Assembly: GCF_050436995.1 (NCBI RefSeq)
Contig: NC_134753.1
Span: 10,850,001-10,914,000, forward strand
Origin: Anticarsia gemmatalis
Taxonomy: Eukaryota > Arthropoda > Insecta > Lepidoptera > Erebidae
Direction of reading: 5' to 3'
DNA length: 64,000 bases
Positions within the stretch are counted from its first letter, which is position 1; every line of letters starts with the position of its first letter. Below are positions 1-12,500 of this stretch, in pieces. The position numbers and the translations under genes were made by a program. The notes beneath the pieces were generated by a model. That model ran no database searches and was not told where the DNA came from. It worked only from the letters and a program-made list of their open reading frames with translations.

Positions 1-85
1 AATACGAACGGAGATTACGGTGTAGCAACTAGCGAATCATTGAAGTTGTGTTCTTCAAGGGACAGTTAACATATTAAAATCAAAA

Positions 86-205
86 ATGGATACGGAAGAA
101 AAACTAATTTCTTTAGTCCAGACATATGATTGGATTCCAGCGGACGCTGTCGGCTGCCGCGGCACGCGTGCGGCTACCGCGGCAGCCGTACGCATACCGC
201 AGTAG
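86..205 (+). pseudogene. short frame resembling a MADF-domain start
   Basis: An ATG at 86 opens a 39-codon frame ending at a TAG at 203-205. Its first 18 residues (MDTEEKLISLVQTYDWIP) look like the first helix of a MADF DNA-binding domain, which in insect proteins often begins with an acidic residue followed by a K/E-L-I-x-L-V pattern. After the proline codon the frame runs into the CpG-rich minisatellite, so the rest of the domain is absent. No splice donor is visible at the break. This may be a gene fragment cut by the repeat, or a chance resemblance. Confidence 0.25.
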
Positions 206-290
206 CGGTACAGCTCCGACGGACGCGTTCGGCTGCCGCGGCACACGTTCGGCTGCCGCGGCACGCGTACGGCTCCGTTCCGATGCGGCG
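151..290. repeat. CpG-rich 20-bp minisatellite
   Basis: About six to seven head-to-tail units of 19-20 bp, consensus close to CGGCTGCCGCGGCACGCGTA. Units start at about 151, 171, 191, 211, 230, 250 and 270. Units 1, 5 and 6 are nearly identical; units 3 and 4 are the most diverged, and unit 4 is one base short. Several units carry the palindrome CCGCGG. The block is strongly GC- and CpG-rich inside very AT-rich DNA. It leaves several frames open on both strands, which makes spurious reading frames of 60-90 codons. Confidence 0.85.
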
Positions 291-300
291 CGACGCGAGC

Positions 301-3300
301 CGGTTGGTCTGAATCGTACCTTATGTGACTCAATTTATAAAATAATAGAAGTATCAGACATCCGGGATATAATCAATCACCCAATCATATTGTAGCAAAC
401 GCAAGCATTGTGAACTATAGCACATTTTTACTCTGTGCTATTTATTTAATTAGAATTCGTTAAGACTGAAAGAAACTGTAATATTGATCGTTTAATTCAA
501 TGATTATTTCATTAAAATCGTAGTTTAATAACAAACTTAAGTCTCTAACCAGTCTTAATTGCTGCAAAAAAAATAATAAATCATTAATTTTTTGCTCGTC
601 TTCATCGTGTATCTTCTGTGTAGAATCTTTCTTGAAAATACTTGAAATCTATCTTTCATGTAAGTAGTTTATTATAAAGTATCATAATTTATCTTAAAGT
701 GATCTAAACGGTGGATGCGTGTAAATTATATCTTGTTAGATCAGAGCGACTTCGGTACATCTATTTTATAGAAATGTTACGTATGAATATTGATACGATT
801 CCGAACAGAAATATTTAATCGCTATTATTTCACGTGTTACAGTTTAGTTTACTCTCACAGAATTCCTAGATTTTATCTTTTATCTATATTTCCATCTTGT
901 CATGACTTTGTCAAATAGTTTTTTAGGTGTCAAAAAAGTTATAGCATTTCTCAAATAGAATTATAAATTCATGAAAAATTAGAACATGTCCGAGCTTTCA
1001 ATTCTTCGATTTTACATACATACATATTTTTGTTTTGTTTTCGGTAGTGTTCGGCTGAAATTGGTACAGAATTTTCTTTCCCAAAAGCAATTTGTTATGT
1101 ATCCCAAACCCGTACTTTTACTATAGCACGCAGCCTTAGTTTGATGAAACTACCTGGAACACAAATACTTTCTTTGTAGCCAAAATTTCACATGTGATAT
1201 TTATCAAACTACCTAAGCCAAACAAAAACTTTCTTCTAACAGAAAACAAGCCGTTGACATCTAGTACAAAGACTGAATTTCACAGAAAACTGTTCAGCAG
1301 TTTAGTAAACGTAACGGTATCTATAACTACAGACAGATCCGGTTTAAAGCATTGCCACTGGTGTCGTAATCTTGTTTGCATTTATATGAATCTTCGTATT
1401 GCGTAGGAGGAGCACATGGCTTGACATGCCTCGGCTTACGGCTTGTTATTGTTTGTTTTTAAATGCACTGTTTATTGTAAATAGGATTAGGTAAATCCTT
1501 TTGTCGGTGTCGGTTGTAGTAAATTGTATTTGCATGTTATTGATTTATTCGTAACTTTACTATGTGGATATTGTGATGTGTTTTATTGAGCTTGAAATCC
1601 CCAGGGTCTTTGCCTAGAAATAGAGGATGTGTTTTAAAACCAAACCAATGATGTATAATCCATTGAGTTGTTATTAAACGTCTGGTAAAGAACTAGTGAG
1701 TCAACTGCCTACTAGGGCTTCTATTTTTAGTTAAAGAGGAAATAACAATTAATACAAATTCAAAAAGGTCACATAAGATGAAATAGGATATTTATAATTC
1801 GTCCTTTTTAAAATTGTAAATACGATTACCATTGAAGCTAATTATTGTTGTGTCAATACAATATTTGTAAAAAAATACTTTTGAGATCTCGACCCGTTAA
1901 GAATTTCACAAAAATAGTTTTTCAATATTCCATAAAATCGATTTGACTTGTCCAATCGTAATAAGTCACAGTGCAAACAATATTGTTACCTTCTAATATT
2001 TCATACAACCGGTTTGTACATGGTTGCGATTCATTTAACGTCTGATTAAGCACGCTGACGGCATTACCTGTCGCTTATGCCATATCCTTGTACTGTAGAT
2101 CGGTGGCGATAACAGCGCAAAAACTATAAGGATTGTAGCACACGTAAATTTCCACTGGGAAAGGAATCATCCATGTATTCTTCTCCAATTTAATCTTAAT
2201 ATCGTCTTCAGACCGTTAACTAGACGTCAGTTTATAAAACTCTTATTCATAAACTCAATCGTCAACTAGGTATAAATTTAACGTGAGCCCGTAACAGCTA
2301 AGACGTCACTCGCACTTAGCTAAATCTTTTGTTTTTGCTATTTTACTTCCTCGCAGCGGCTACATGGAGACACAAAGTTATTTGGGGCGAAAATACTATA
2401 GTACATAATACTAATAAATGTGGATGATAAGTCTTATACGCTGTCGATCTGTTTTAGAGTTTGTGTGCTACAGCCCTAAGATTTAATATTCCGACAGGGA
2501 CTTACTAAAAACTAAAACTAGAAGTGCTTTAGAAAAGTTAGAAGCGTGGATAATGAGATTCAGACTGGTGGTTGTAATTCATAAAACTGGTCGTGCCTGT
2601 CCTTTGAGTGTTCTGTAACCGAAATATAAAACCGTGGATAGAGTTATAACCAGTGAATAAAGTTATAGTACTCTGAGCTAGTTTTTCCTTCTGCTAAAGG
2701 AAAAACTAGCAAGAATCAAGAATATACTTCTTGTTTAGACTATGCTAGCTAATTCAGAGGAATAAGAAAAACCTTTTCAATTTTGCAGCAAGTTCTGACC
2801 AATAAATTATGTAACTTTACTAAACTGTTTTGCGTTCTCCTGACTCATGTTCATTGCAATATAATTCAATCCAACGTATCCCGTTGATTTCCTTTAATAC
2901 CTTTGAATCCTTGACACGCTTACCTTATTAATGAAACCATTTATTTGGATTGTAATTATTTTCCTTATACGTCTATCGTAGGTAATTCTGATATCCTTCC
3001 CTATGAGGATATCTGTTGCGTTTAATACTCTTGAATCGATATGACTAAGATTCAACAGGTAGTCAAGGAAACCCTTCTTGTTGACACACCTTGACGCACG
3101 GAAATTAGTCACATAAAATTGCGAAACTAATAGAAGGACAGTGACATTCCTGTCTGAATTATGATAAGTTTTTTCCATTAACATATATTTTGTTATTAGG
3201 TTTTACCCTGAGATGAATTCTTCTTATTTTCCCTTAGAAAGTTCCCAAGATCGACCTCTTCGACGATCGTCAAATTACAATAACTAGCTTGATTATAGTC

Positions 3301-6300
3301 GTGATATTGAACGCTTAATTTTGCTGCAGAAGTATACACGAAAAAATGGATCCCCGTTCAATCCCAAGAAAGTATTCACAGAGAATCCATAGAGCTTTCT
3401 TACCATTACTCATTTTTCCGGAAGCCTTAAAAAGTGAAGCTTTATTACAATATTATGTGTGACACGTATCCGGAAACGTTACTATGTGTTCTGGCTCATT
3501 ATAAACTATTCCATTCCCTATTATAGACATATATTACGAAAGCTTGTTATCTGGACATCAGAAAATACGACTTTCTATCTCTTTTGTCCAAAGACATCGT
3601 TGTCTTCCCACGCATTTGTTTTAAACGCCCCCTTATACAGTTAGATGGGCTTTTACTTCACAAGTTTTAATTTGCCGCGATACTGACTAGTAGTTGCATA
3701 CATTAGACGTTTATAGACAGTGATGTGTTTTATGACGGTGCCTTTGCCGTCATAATGGTTTTTATTCATTGTTTAGTCCAGTAGAGTTGGCTTGTTAGTT
3801 TCCTTAGGAAAAATCTCAACGTTTGGGATTAATTCTTCTACATTTACTTAAATGTTAATCACACCATTGGCTTGAATTAAAATATTACACCGATAGTCTC
3901 ACACTAAAACCTACCAACGTTATTTACGGTATCAGAACGCCACCCGTCTTTAAGACAATTTTTCTTCATTTTAAACTTCCGAAACAACAATTACCGTCAG
4001 TGACATAACACAAATAAATCGTTTTACAAATGCCAAAGTAATTTAGAGCATTACGTGCCCCCCTAAGCGGCTGTAGAATGTTAGTACGAGTGACGTCCGC
4101 AGCCCGGCGTTGTGATTAACCCTCTACCCGCATTGTGACTGCATCCGCGTTGGCAACGCCACCAGCCAGGATGTTAACCCCTACTACAGGAATAACTCGA
4201 TAAATGACACGGCCTATAATCATTCACGCCTTTCGTCACTCGAACACGAACTCGTGGCTAGTAAACACTAATAACATGGATTGAGAATTTTGAATAAATA
4301 GTGAGTTTCCTTAGTTAACCCTTCGTGCAAACAGTCTGAAAATTAGTATTTAGCAGAAAAAAATTAACACTTCCAAACTTACTTCACCGATGGTACATAC
4401 TGTCTCAAACTATATTTACCAGAAACCCAGAAAAAACCTGTCAAAAGTAATTTTTCATTCAGTACAGTATGAATGAAGATTGAAATCATGTTAGAAACTG
4501 CGTCATTTATATTCAACGGATATTTCTGTTAATAAAAGCAGTAAAATGTGTCAATAATATTAATAAACCACATGTGGTTAGTTTTAACGTTGACCCCGAT
4601 ACTAACTTGGGTTACGATAATGACTAACTGAATGACACGATACCGTGTTTAGATTCCACACATTTTTATATAAATTTAATTATTTATACTTTGTTTGGTA
4701 ATTTTACTATATTATATTTTTGTAAATTTGGATAATCCAGAATAAATACTGTGATTTAAAGGAAAATTACGAATACCAATTATTTTCTATGTCATCAAAA
4801 TATAATGACGTGCATTGCATTTTACAGTGATTTTACTCATACAAGTATGGTTGGGAGAATTTTACGTGCACGCAGCTGAGGTTTTTTCCCGATTCATGAG
4901 TTTATAGAAAAGCTAAATATGAATCAAAGTTTGAATATTGTAATAATTTGCAAATATATTTTACGAAATGTTTCCACACAGTATTGGTGATAACCTTCAG
5001 GCCTCACTTTAAAATATTTCAAACTCTTATTTACAAACTGTTTATTAATATCTAGATTTCAAAACAACTATCGCCTAACTTTTGTTGTATGGCTAATTGC
5101 CGGATAGCTTATCCAGTAGATAAAGTGACAGCAAATGTATCAAAACAATTGCCAAATATCCAGCTGATAAACTAACTGATGCTTATTTAGAAATTATGAA
5201 ATCGGGAGTAAACATGTTTTATCGAATGTACCGATTAATCAATAGATTAGGGTTAAGAATTCTATTTAGTCTATTCTCCTCCAACTACACATGCCAGCAT
5301 TATTTTCGATCGTAACTCGCGCACTCATAAAATAATATAATAATGTAGTAGGAGACATTATAACGAGAGCATGTCGAGTCGGTCTGGAGAGCACGTGCCG
5401 GTATTTTTAGCACAAGCGACACCCGGGGGTTACATCACATCTCTAACCGGATTACTCCAAAACTTATCAAATCGTGCATTCGACAGTCGCAATGCGCCCG
5501 ATACGCAGCAATGCCATAGGAAATTGCTTCTTTTATAAATAACGGATATGCATTTTCAGGTGTATCAAATTGTATCTTCATCTCTCCTCATGTTTCTTTA
5601 TAGCTTCTATAGATAAAGTGCGGTATTGGGTTCCAAAAGAACTTAGTTTTTAGTTTACTTCAAAACAATGATGAGTTTGTATAGTAAAAAATAACAAGTG
5701 CATCATCCATGTTATGAAACGATGATGTCATCGCAGTAAATATTGATAAATATGGAATCCTAGAATATTTATATTGCATCACAATTTTGACACGTCTCAC
5801 GTTTTGTTCGAAGTCTTGTTTGTTTGTCTATTTATTTCTATATCCAGTGTATATTTTTTACTAATTAACATTACTATTTCGAACTAAACTTCCTTTATTA
5901 CAATAACAACATTTATTTTATTGCCTTATTTACACTGACCTTGCTGGTCAAGTCTAAAATATGAGGCGTGGCTCAGTATGACAGAGATATACTTACATAA
6001 ATATCAAACATTCATATATTCACGTCTTACCTTGCTAGCGAATAACCCTTGACAACAATGCTCTTAAAAGTTTCCGTTTATTATAGTTCTATAGATGCCA
6101 GGGGACAATTTCTGTAACTCGTGACCAAGAATACGTGCGCTATCTTCCAAACTTAATGTACTTAACACATACACAGCACTGCCTTTTCGAGCTAACCTTT
6201 TTATTTACCAAACATAACATAGTCATTGTTAACAAGTTTACTGATATTGCTCCGGGTCCGAGCTTCGATACACCAGAAAATTAGGTCCGTGTAGAACATT

Positions 6301-8100
6301 TAACCCCTCCCGTATACAAGAACGTAACAGACGTAATAAACCCGAATGACGCACTAGAAAGATGTGATAAAATGTCACTCGCTTGCTTTATTAAGCTATC
6401 AGATTATCTACGACTTGGTAAGCGCATGGGGACATTTAGGACGACCCTAAAATTTACGGTATCGTCTATAAATAACGGAGTCAACGGGGCATTAAGCAAA
6501 ACAAACTTATGTTTAATATAGACGACACGGCTCGTTACTCACGCTTGCTTTACATCAGTTATAAAGGGCATTATATGACTATAACAACTTTTTATAAAGA
6601 CTTTATTAACGCTTTATTTAGAAAAGGGATAAAGCTATTTCCAGCTATATACACAGCATCAACGAAAGACTAGTTGACATAAATAACGAACTATCTAGGA
6701 CAATGAAAATCAATATAAATCTCGACCACATTATTAATTGAACCGAATTGGCTAATGGGAACATTGCATTATGGAGTGCATCATAAAATTTTATGTCCAC
6801 CATCGGCCACAGAGCAATAGAGCGAGAGTCCGTCGACCCCACACCAGCAGTGACATAATGCCCTACGATTGGATTACTGACAACTTAACAACTCATCAAT
6901 TGCTGACGGCCGTCTACGAGCTATCGCTGGCTAAGCTAATAACTACATAATTGGATTCTACAGTCCACAATCTAATTCAGAACGCATATCTGTGTTTGTT
7001 ATTATTGTCTGTCGTATTTCTGGATTCTTAGAGATGCCAAAAATAAAATTGATCTGTTAGTCAACGCCTGTACTATGCGTTGACGTTTTTTGTAACTGTT
7101 ACGTTAAATAGTAAAATACTAATCTACTTTTAGTGAACATGCATGTTCCTATTGACTTGTTATTCGTGAAGCGTTTTCATGCGACCTTTCACAAGAATTT
7201 CTTTTGTTTGTAAAAAACATTGCGGCTGAACGGTTTTCAAAAGTGGGCTATTTTTTTATTCGTTTTCGTCAACGATACTCGATACTTGAATCAACGTTTG
7301 GTTATTTAGCACATGGATTATAGGCTACTGGTTCTGTTACACTGCCTTCACTTGGCTAATGGGGACTTGTTTTGCTTGCATCACGCGTCGTACTCGGGTT
7401 AGCCGGTGCATGGTTCACACCTGTGCTTGCACTCTCCACGTGTTTATCTGTTCCATTAGCGAGTCCCGCCTCGGCTCACATGTCATAATACTCATAATGC
7501 ACCTTTGTTCTTATTTGCTTTAGCCATGTTTTCTCATCCTTATCGTCCAAGCCTTACGTGGAATTGATTAAGTCTAAGCTTACCTTTACACAGATGTAAA
7601 AAGCGGTTGATATCAACTTTTGATGTTTACCGAGAAAGTCTCACTTAATTATAATCGTAATGACATGGTTTGGACAAGTACGAAAATCGCTTCTGTTAAC
7701 GCATAACATTTGGGCGAAGTTAACAAAAAGAGAAACTAAATTTCGAAAAGTAGAAACACTTTAATTTTAATAGCAATTTGGCATGATTGCTCTTATATTA
7801 CCAAAGTGTATCAACTTTGAGAGCATTGACCATTCCGATATAAATTTTGTTAAAACTGTTTTATCCAGTATCACTTTCTTTTTGCACACGGCGATTATAA
7901 ATAATTTATGTTCATTAGATTTCTAAACTTAGTACTAATATTTTACTTTCATCAACGGTCGGATTTGTGAATGGGTAATAAATCTTGAATACCTAACACG
8001 ATTTTGATTAACTGTTATCTAACTGAATGAATGCTCATAGAGTCGTAAATTAGTTTTCATTGAATCTTGTGGAGTGGATAAATTGTTTTGTAATTGTCTC
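301..8100. other. AT-rich DNA without a supported gene
   Basis: No frame here combines length, codon structure and splice signals convincingly; the short open frames look random. The only clear structure is a perfect 14-bp inverted repeat at 2677-2710, listed separately. A smaller 8-bp stem with a 9-base loop lies near 7061-7086. Much of this may be intron or upstream DNA of the FAM89-like gene at 28.6 kb. Confidence 0.5.
2677..2710. repeat. perfect 14-bp hairpin
   Basis: GCTAGTTTTTCCTT at 2677-2690 is followed by a 6-base spacer (CTGCTA) and its exact reverse complement at 2697-2710. No gene lies nearby and no terminal duplication is evident. It could be a remnant of a fold-back element or a structured RNA; the sequence alone does not say which. 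Confidence 0.7.
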
Positions 8101-8240
8101 AACATGTCGGTGCGGTGTGATAAAGCACAGCTGATTGTATGAAGTGGTGCATCTGTGTATGGCGCGTGTGCGATGGAGCGTGTCGGTCGCGCATCATGGC
8201 GGCCGGACGACCGTCGCACGCGCACGCTCCAGAGTACTTT
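8101..8240. promoter_or_regulatory. CpG-rich island in AT-rich DNA
   Basis: A short stretch rich in CG and GCGC, with an 8-bp inverted repeat (GGAGCGTG near 8174 and CACGCTCC near 8224). CpG-dense patches in moth genomes often mark promoters or first exons. A frame starting ATGGCGGCC near 8196 is open but short and not recognisable. It could be a 5' exon or promoter of the FAM89-like gene about 20 kb downstream, but nothing in the sequence proves the link. Confidence 0.25.
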
Positions 8241-9288
8241 CACATGTCATATTCGTACACAATTTCACCTACATTCGGTTTAATCCTCTTTTGTTCGCGT
8301 ATCGCATAAATAGCTAAACCGATTTCGCAACAAAGAAAAATATTTAAATCGTGAAACTAAATCGATTTCACAATTTACGACTGCAATATTTTAAAATGTT
8401 ATTGAATATTTTATTCGATCATCATTAGTGCATTTGTTGCAAAATAATGGTGACTTGTGCATAGTTACAACATGTTACAAAGTTTTCATTAACATTAAAA
8501 GTGATGATGTGATATAAATTACGTTGAACGGCGCTATGTTTGTAGGTTAATAGTATGCACGGATCACTTGATAGTGAAGCGATACTTATGGCTTGTTGCA
8601 CAATCGTCGCAAATCTTAGGTGTCGGAGTGTCGGCTCGTAACTCGACCACGATCATTATATTTCTATTTTGTAACCTTTATGTAACGGCCCTTCTGGGAC
8701 ACGATACACTTTTCATCACTCCCACTAAACTTACATTGAACTTTGTTGTTATCGGTGCTAAGAAATATTCGAGTGAAAGAATAGTTTAGGCGTTCTCAAG
8801 GATTTATGAATGTTTATTACAGTAGCTGTACAATGCCAAAGAAATTAAATAGTATAATTTATTGCGATATGTCTAGACTAGATTGATTTATTAGTTTGTT
8901 CTCAATTTCATTTTTGTCGCTGTTTAGTTAATCGTTTGTCGTGTGTTAATGGTGTAGTGTAGGCTTTTTGCTTACAACTAATGGTATATAAGAACTGGTG
9001 TCTCGATATCCGCAACAAAACCATAAGTACTGTTCTCAGTCACTTCCGACTGCTGAACTAATAGACAGTCCCGTTTATCCATCAACGATATTACAAAGCT
9101 TTTTTCTTTTGCGAAACTTCCCAAGCACTGTTTATGATGTCTATTTTGAGGACTATATAATATGTTCAAGTAATATTTTACACTAGCATCAAAAGCAATG
9201 GATCAATGGAAACTTTAAAAGTTTGCAACCAACATGGATGCTTACATATTTTTTGGAGAACAGCCAGCAGACGTAATGGAAATATGAA

Positions 9289-9553
9289 TCTATACTATAA
9301 TATTATAAAGCTGAAGAGTTTGTTTGATTGTTTGTTTGTTTGTTTGAACGCGCTAATCTCAGGAACTACTGGTCCGATTTGAAAAATTCTTTCAATGTTA
9401 GATAGTCCATGTATCGAGGAAGGTTATAGGCTATATATCATTACGCTACGACCAACAGTAGCAGAATAGCAGTGAAAAATGTTACAAAAACGGGGAAAAA
9501 TATGACCCATTCTCTCTTATGTGACGCAAGCGAAGTTGCGCGGGTCAGCTAGT
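9289..9553 (+). mobile_element. complete short non-autonomous Helitron
   Basis: The element starts with TC after an A (TCTATACTATAATATTATAAAG) and ends in CTAGT followed by T, as expected for Helitrons, which insert between A and T. Just before the end is the small hairpin CGCAA-gcgaag-TTGCG. A (GTTT)n microsatellite sits near the 5' end at about 9315-9345. The body, with a run meaning 'CGCGCTAATCTCAGGAACTA', matches a family I remember as very common in Lepidoptera. There is no coding capacity, so it would depend on an autonomous partner elsewhere. Confidence 0.8.
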
Positions 9554-12500
9554 TTTCAATATAACAATTTGACAGATTCCCCCGAAAAATGTAGGCCGGT
9601 TTTAATTAAACGAATTGGTGTAGAATATTGAATACTAAGTCACCACTCACCTAGTTTTTTTTATTAAAACAATAAAGTATAAAAACACTAATAACTTGTT
9701 GTTCTTGGAAAGCAATTTAGTTTTTACTGGTACATTACGCTACGAATAATAAATAATATCGGTAATCGATGCCAACGAACATTTCACGTTTCTACGGACG
9801 GACGGATTTTACAAACACAGCGAAATCTAGATTAGAGCCACCCATCCATTGATTGACCGCGATGCGAGTTGCTTCACTTGGTTATGAGTACTAAAGGTAA
9901 TATATTAATAGTATATTGGTATTCTCTTATCTATATCAGAATATATCTTAATAGTAGCCCGCTGTTTGTTAACGTGCTCGGTAATAGCAAAAGGCTCCCT
10001 CCATATTAAATGGGACTAACATTATAAATGGCCAAAAGTGTATTTCATAGACCTCTGTCTGCAGTCTGCACCTTCGAGTTTACCAGACATGGTTTTATAT
10101 ATGTATAGTGACATCACCAAAAAGAAAAAAGTAAGGAAGAAGAAGAAAAAAGATGCATTGAAATTTCTTTATTCAACTAACTTAGTACATCTTGTGTTTA
10201 CAATTTCAATCCCGTTTCTTTGGCTGTACTTAAACTATGTATGTTTAAGTAAAACTGAATATTCATATCTATACAAGTGTTCTACATCTCAACAGTAATA
10301 GTTTTGTCAGGCGTCGAGTCGGTAAAGTAATTAACTCATTATTTTTAATTAGTCTCACCGCGTGAACGATAACATTGAAATGTTGTAATGCTAACATTCG
10401 TAAGTATGTTTGTTATGAGGTAACTGTTTACGATTAGGTAAGATTATTTGAGTCACATGCGTAGTACTGAAAACCTAAATAAAACAATAGTCTAAACATT
10501 TTTCTAAAAATAAATAAGCAATTATCTTGTTAGAGTGGCAGTCATAACTTCCTAAACGAATGGGCAACCTAGTGCCAGAATTGTTCAAGTCGCCCAAAGG
10601 CCTTTGATATAGCCGATGACTAATATTATCATGAACAAAATAACCAATCGACTTTTAATTGCCTTCTATAACACAAAAATGCTTAGTTGATAAAGCGTTC
10701 AGCCATCTATGAAATGTCCGCGCTAAAGATACCTTAACCGACAGATCGTACGAGTTAAATAATCTTTATTTAACCAGCGCTTTTCCATAAACTATTCCGT
10801 AATCGATACAGCAGTTTATCATGTAAACAAACCTACACCTTCGTAACATTAAGCTCAAGGTAGTAATGACTAAACTTATAAATATTCATATCGCATTCAA
10901 CATGGCTTCCGTGACGTCGGTGTTTGGTTCAATCAATCAAACGCTATCCCTAAGTGCTATCGAGGGTGGTCAGATGTGCATTATCGGCCACTACACCCCA
11001 CCGTCCAACGATTAACGTATTAAGCCTTATTGTGATAAGGAACGGCTGTAGCTGATATTGTACTGATTCATTCTATTTTATGCTGCCAGTATATTTTTTG
11101 TACTAGGTAAAGTTTTTCTGCTCGCATTCTTGGATTACTCCAACTTGAATGTGAGTAACGTCTCGTGGAAAAAAACTAAGACAGTGTATTGCATACCACA
11201 ATTTCAATCATCTTTTCTGCTAAACGGTTTTCTGTTTAGCTAAGAATTTTCGTCAATGAGTTCGTGTAATAAAAATGAGTTGTACATTGCATTCAGCTGC
11301 GTGGCTCATTGCTATTGACAGATTCATTCCACGATTAGTATTATCATTCTTTATGCTATTAGAGAGCAACTTAGACTTTAATGAATTTGTAAACACGAAC
11401 AAGTTATTTGTATACAATTGAAAAACAATTTGTCTTCAAAACTGATCAGACGTTTAGCAACACTTTTACTGTCAAATCCGTCACGCTTTCGTCTGTTCTT
11501 TGAAAAACGCACTCCTCAAAATTTCTATACATTTTGTTGATCATGTTCATTTGCATCAAAATGATTCTTTTCTATGATCAAGAATCAAATTGATGACATA
11601 ATCGTTATACAATCTGCAGTAATTATTCTATGCAAATTGAACTGTGGAATCGGAATTAATGATGGGTTGTTGTACCTCCGAAACGTATTGGTCAGCACCA
11701 ATCAACTAGTTACTTTGTTATTATTGGAGCAGATTTCTGCGCTACACAATTATTCGATTACAATTGTGTTGCTATGTAGATTCTAAATCTATTTTCAATG
11801 GGCTGACGTGACGTCGAGCTAGATTTTCACATAAACAAAAATGTGAATCCATCAGAACTCAATGATATCACACATAGATTTTGTATGACGTGCATTTACA
11901 ATAAGTATGAATTAACAGAAAAACCAAGGAGTCATTAATCCTGCACATTACTTTCAAAAAGAAATTAAGGTTTTCAAAGAGTCTGATCTTAAAATACATC
12001 GCGACATAAAAGTTAAATAGAGTGGGCACTGAAAGCTTTTAATTTCCTGCTCTACATTATTCTCAAGTAAGGTGAATCGTAATACATCATGGCAGCGTTT
12101 AGGCAAGCCTCCCTAATGACCCATTCATACAAGCGCTTTGATAAAGCGTGTATGAGTCACGAGTCGTGAGTACTCGTGAGACCGCGTAAATATGCACATA
12201 CCGCCGATAACAATGCTAACTTTTATTGATTAACTTACTTCATGACAAGGCTGTTTCAAGACTCTATGGAAGAATTATAATGACAATTGATGAAGGTAAT
12301 TCTCAAGATATAATGTTCGGTGTGATACAGGAAGATAATAACTTTAATTGACATAATTATACTGTTAAACATACAAGGAAACTGATACAAAAAATATCGC
12401 GTATCTACCAAATGGCAGGTTTTTGTAGCTCATAATCAGAATTTGCAATATCATTCGACATAAGGAAGTATGGTAAAATCCCACCTGCATATTGCCTACA

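Noticed and set aside
126..395. Plus-strand frames of 60-89 codons rich in Ala/Arg at the left edge
   Set aside because: They are by-products of the CpG-rich 20-bp repeat, open on both strands, with no conserved motif.
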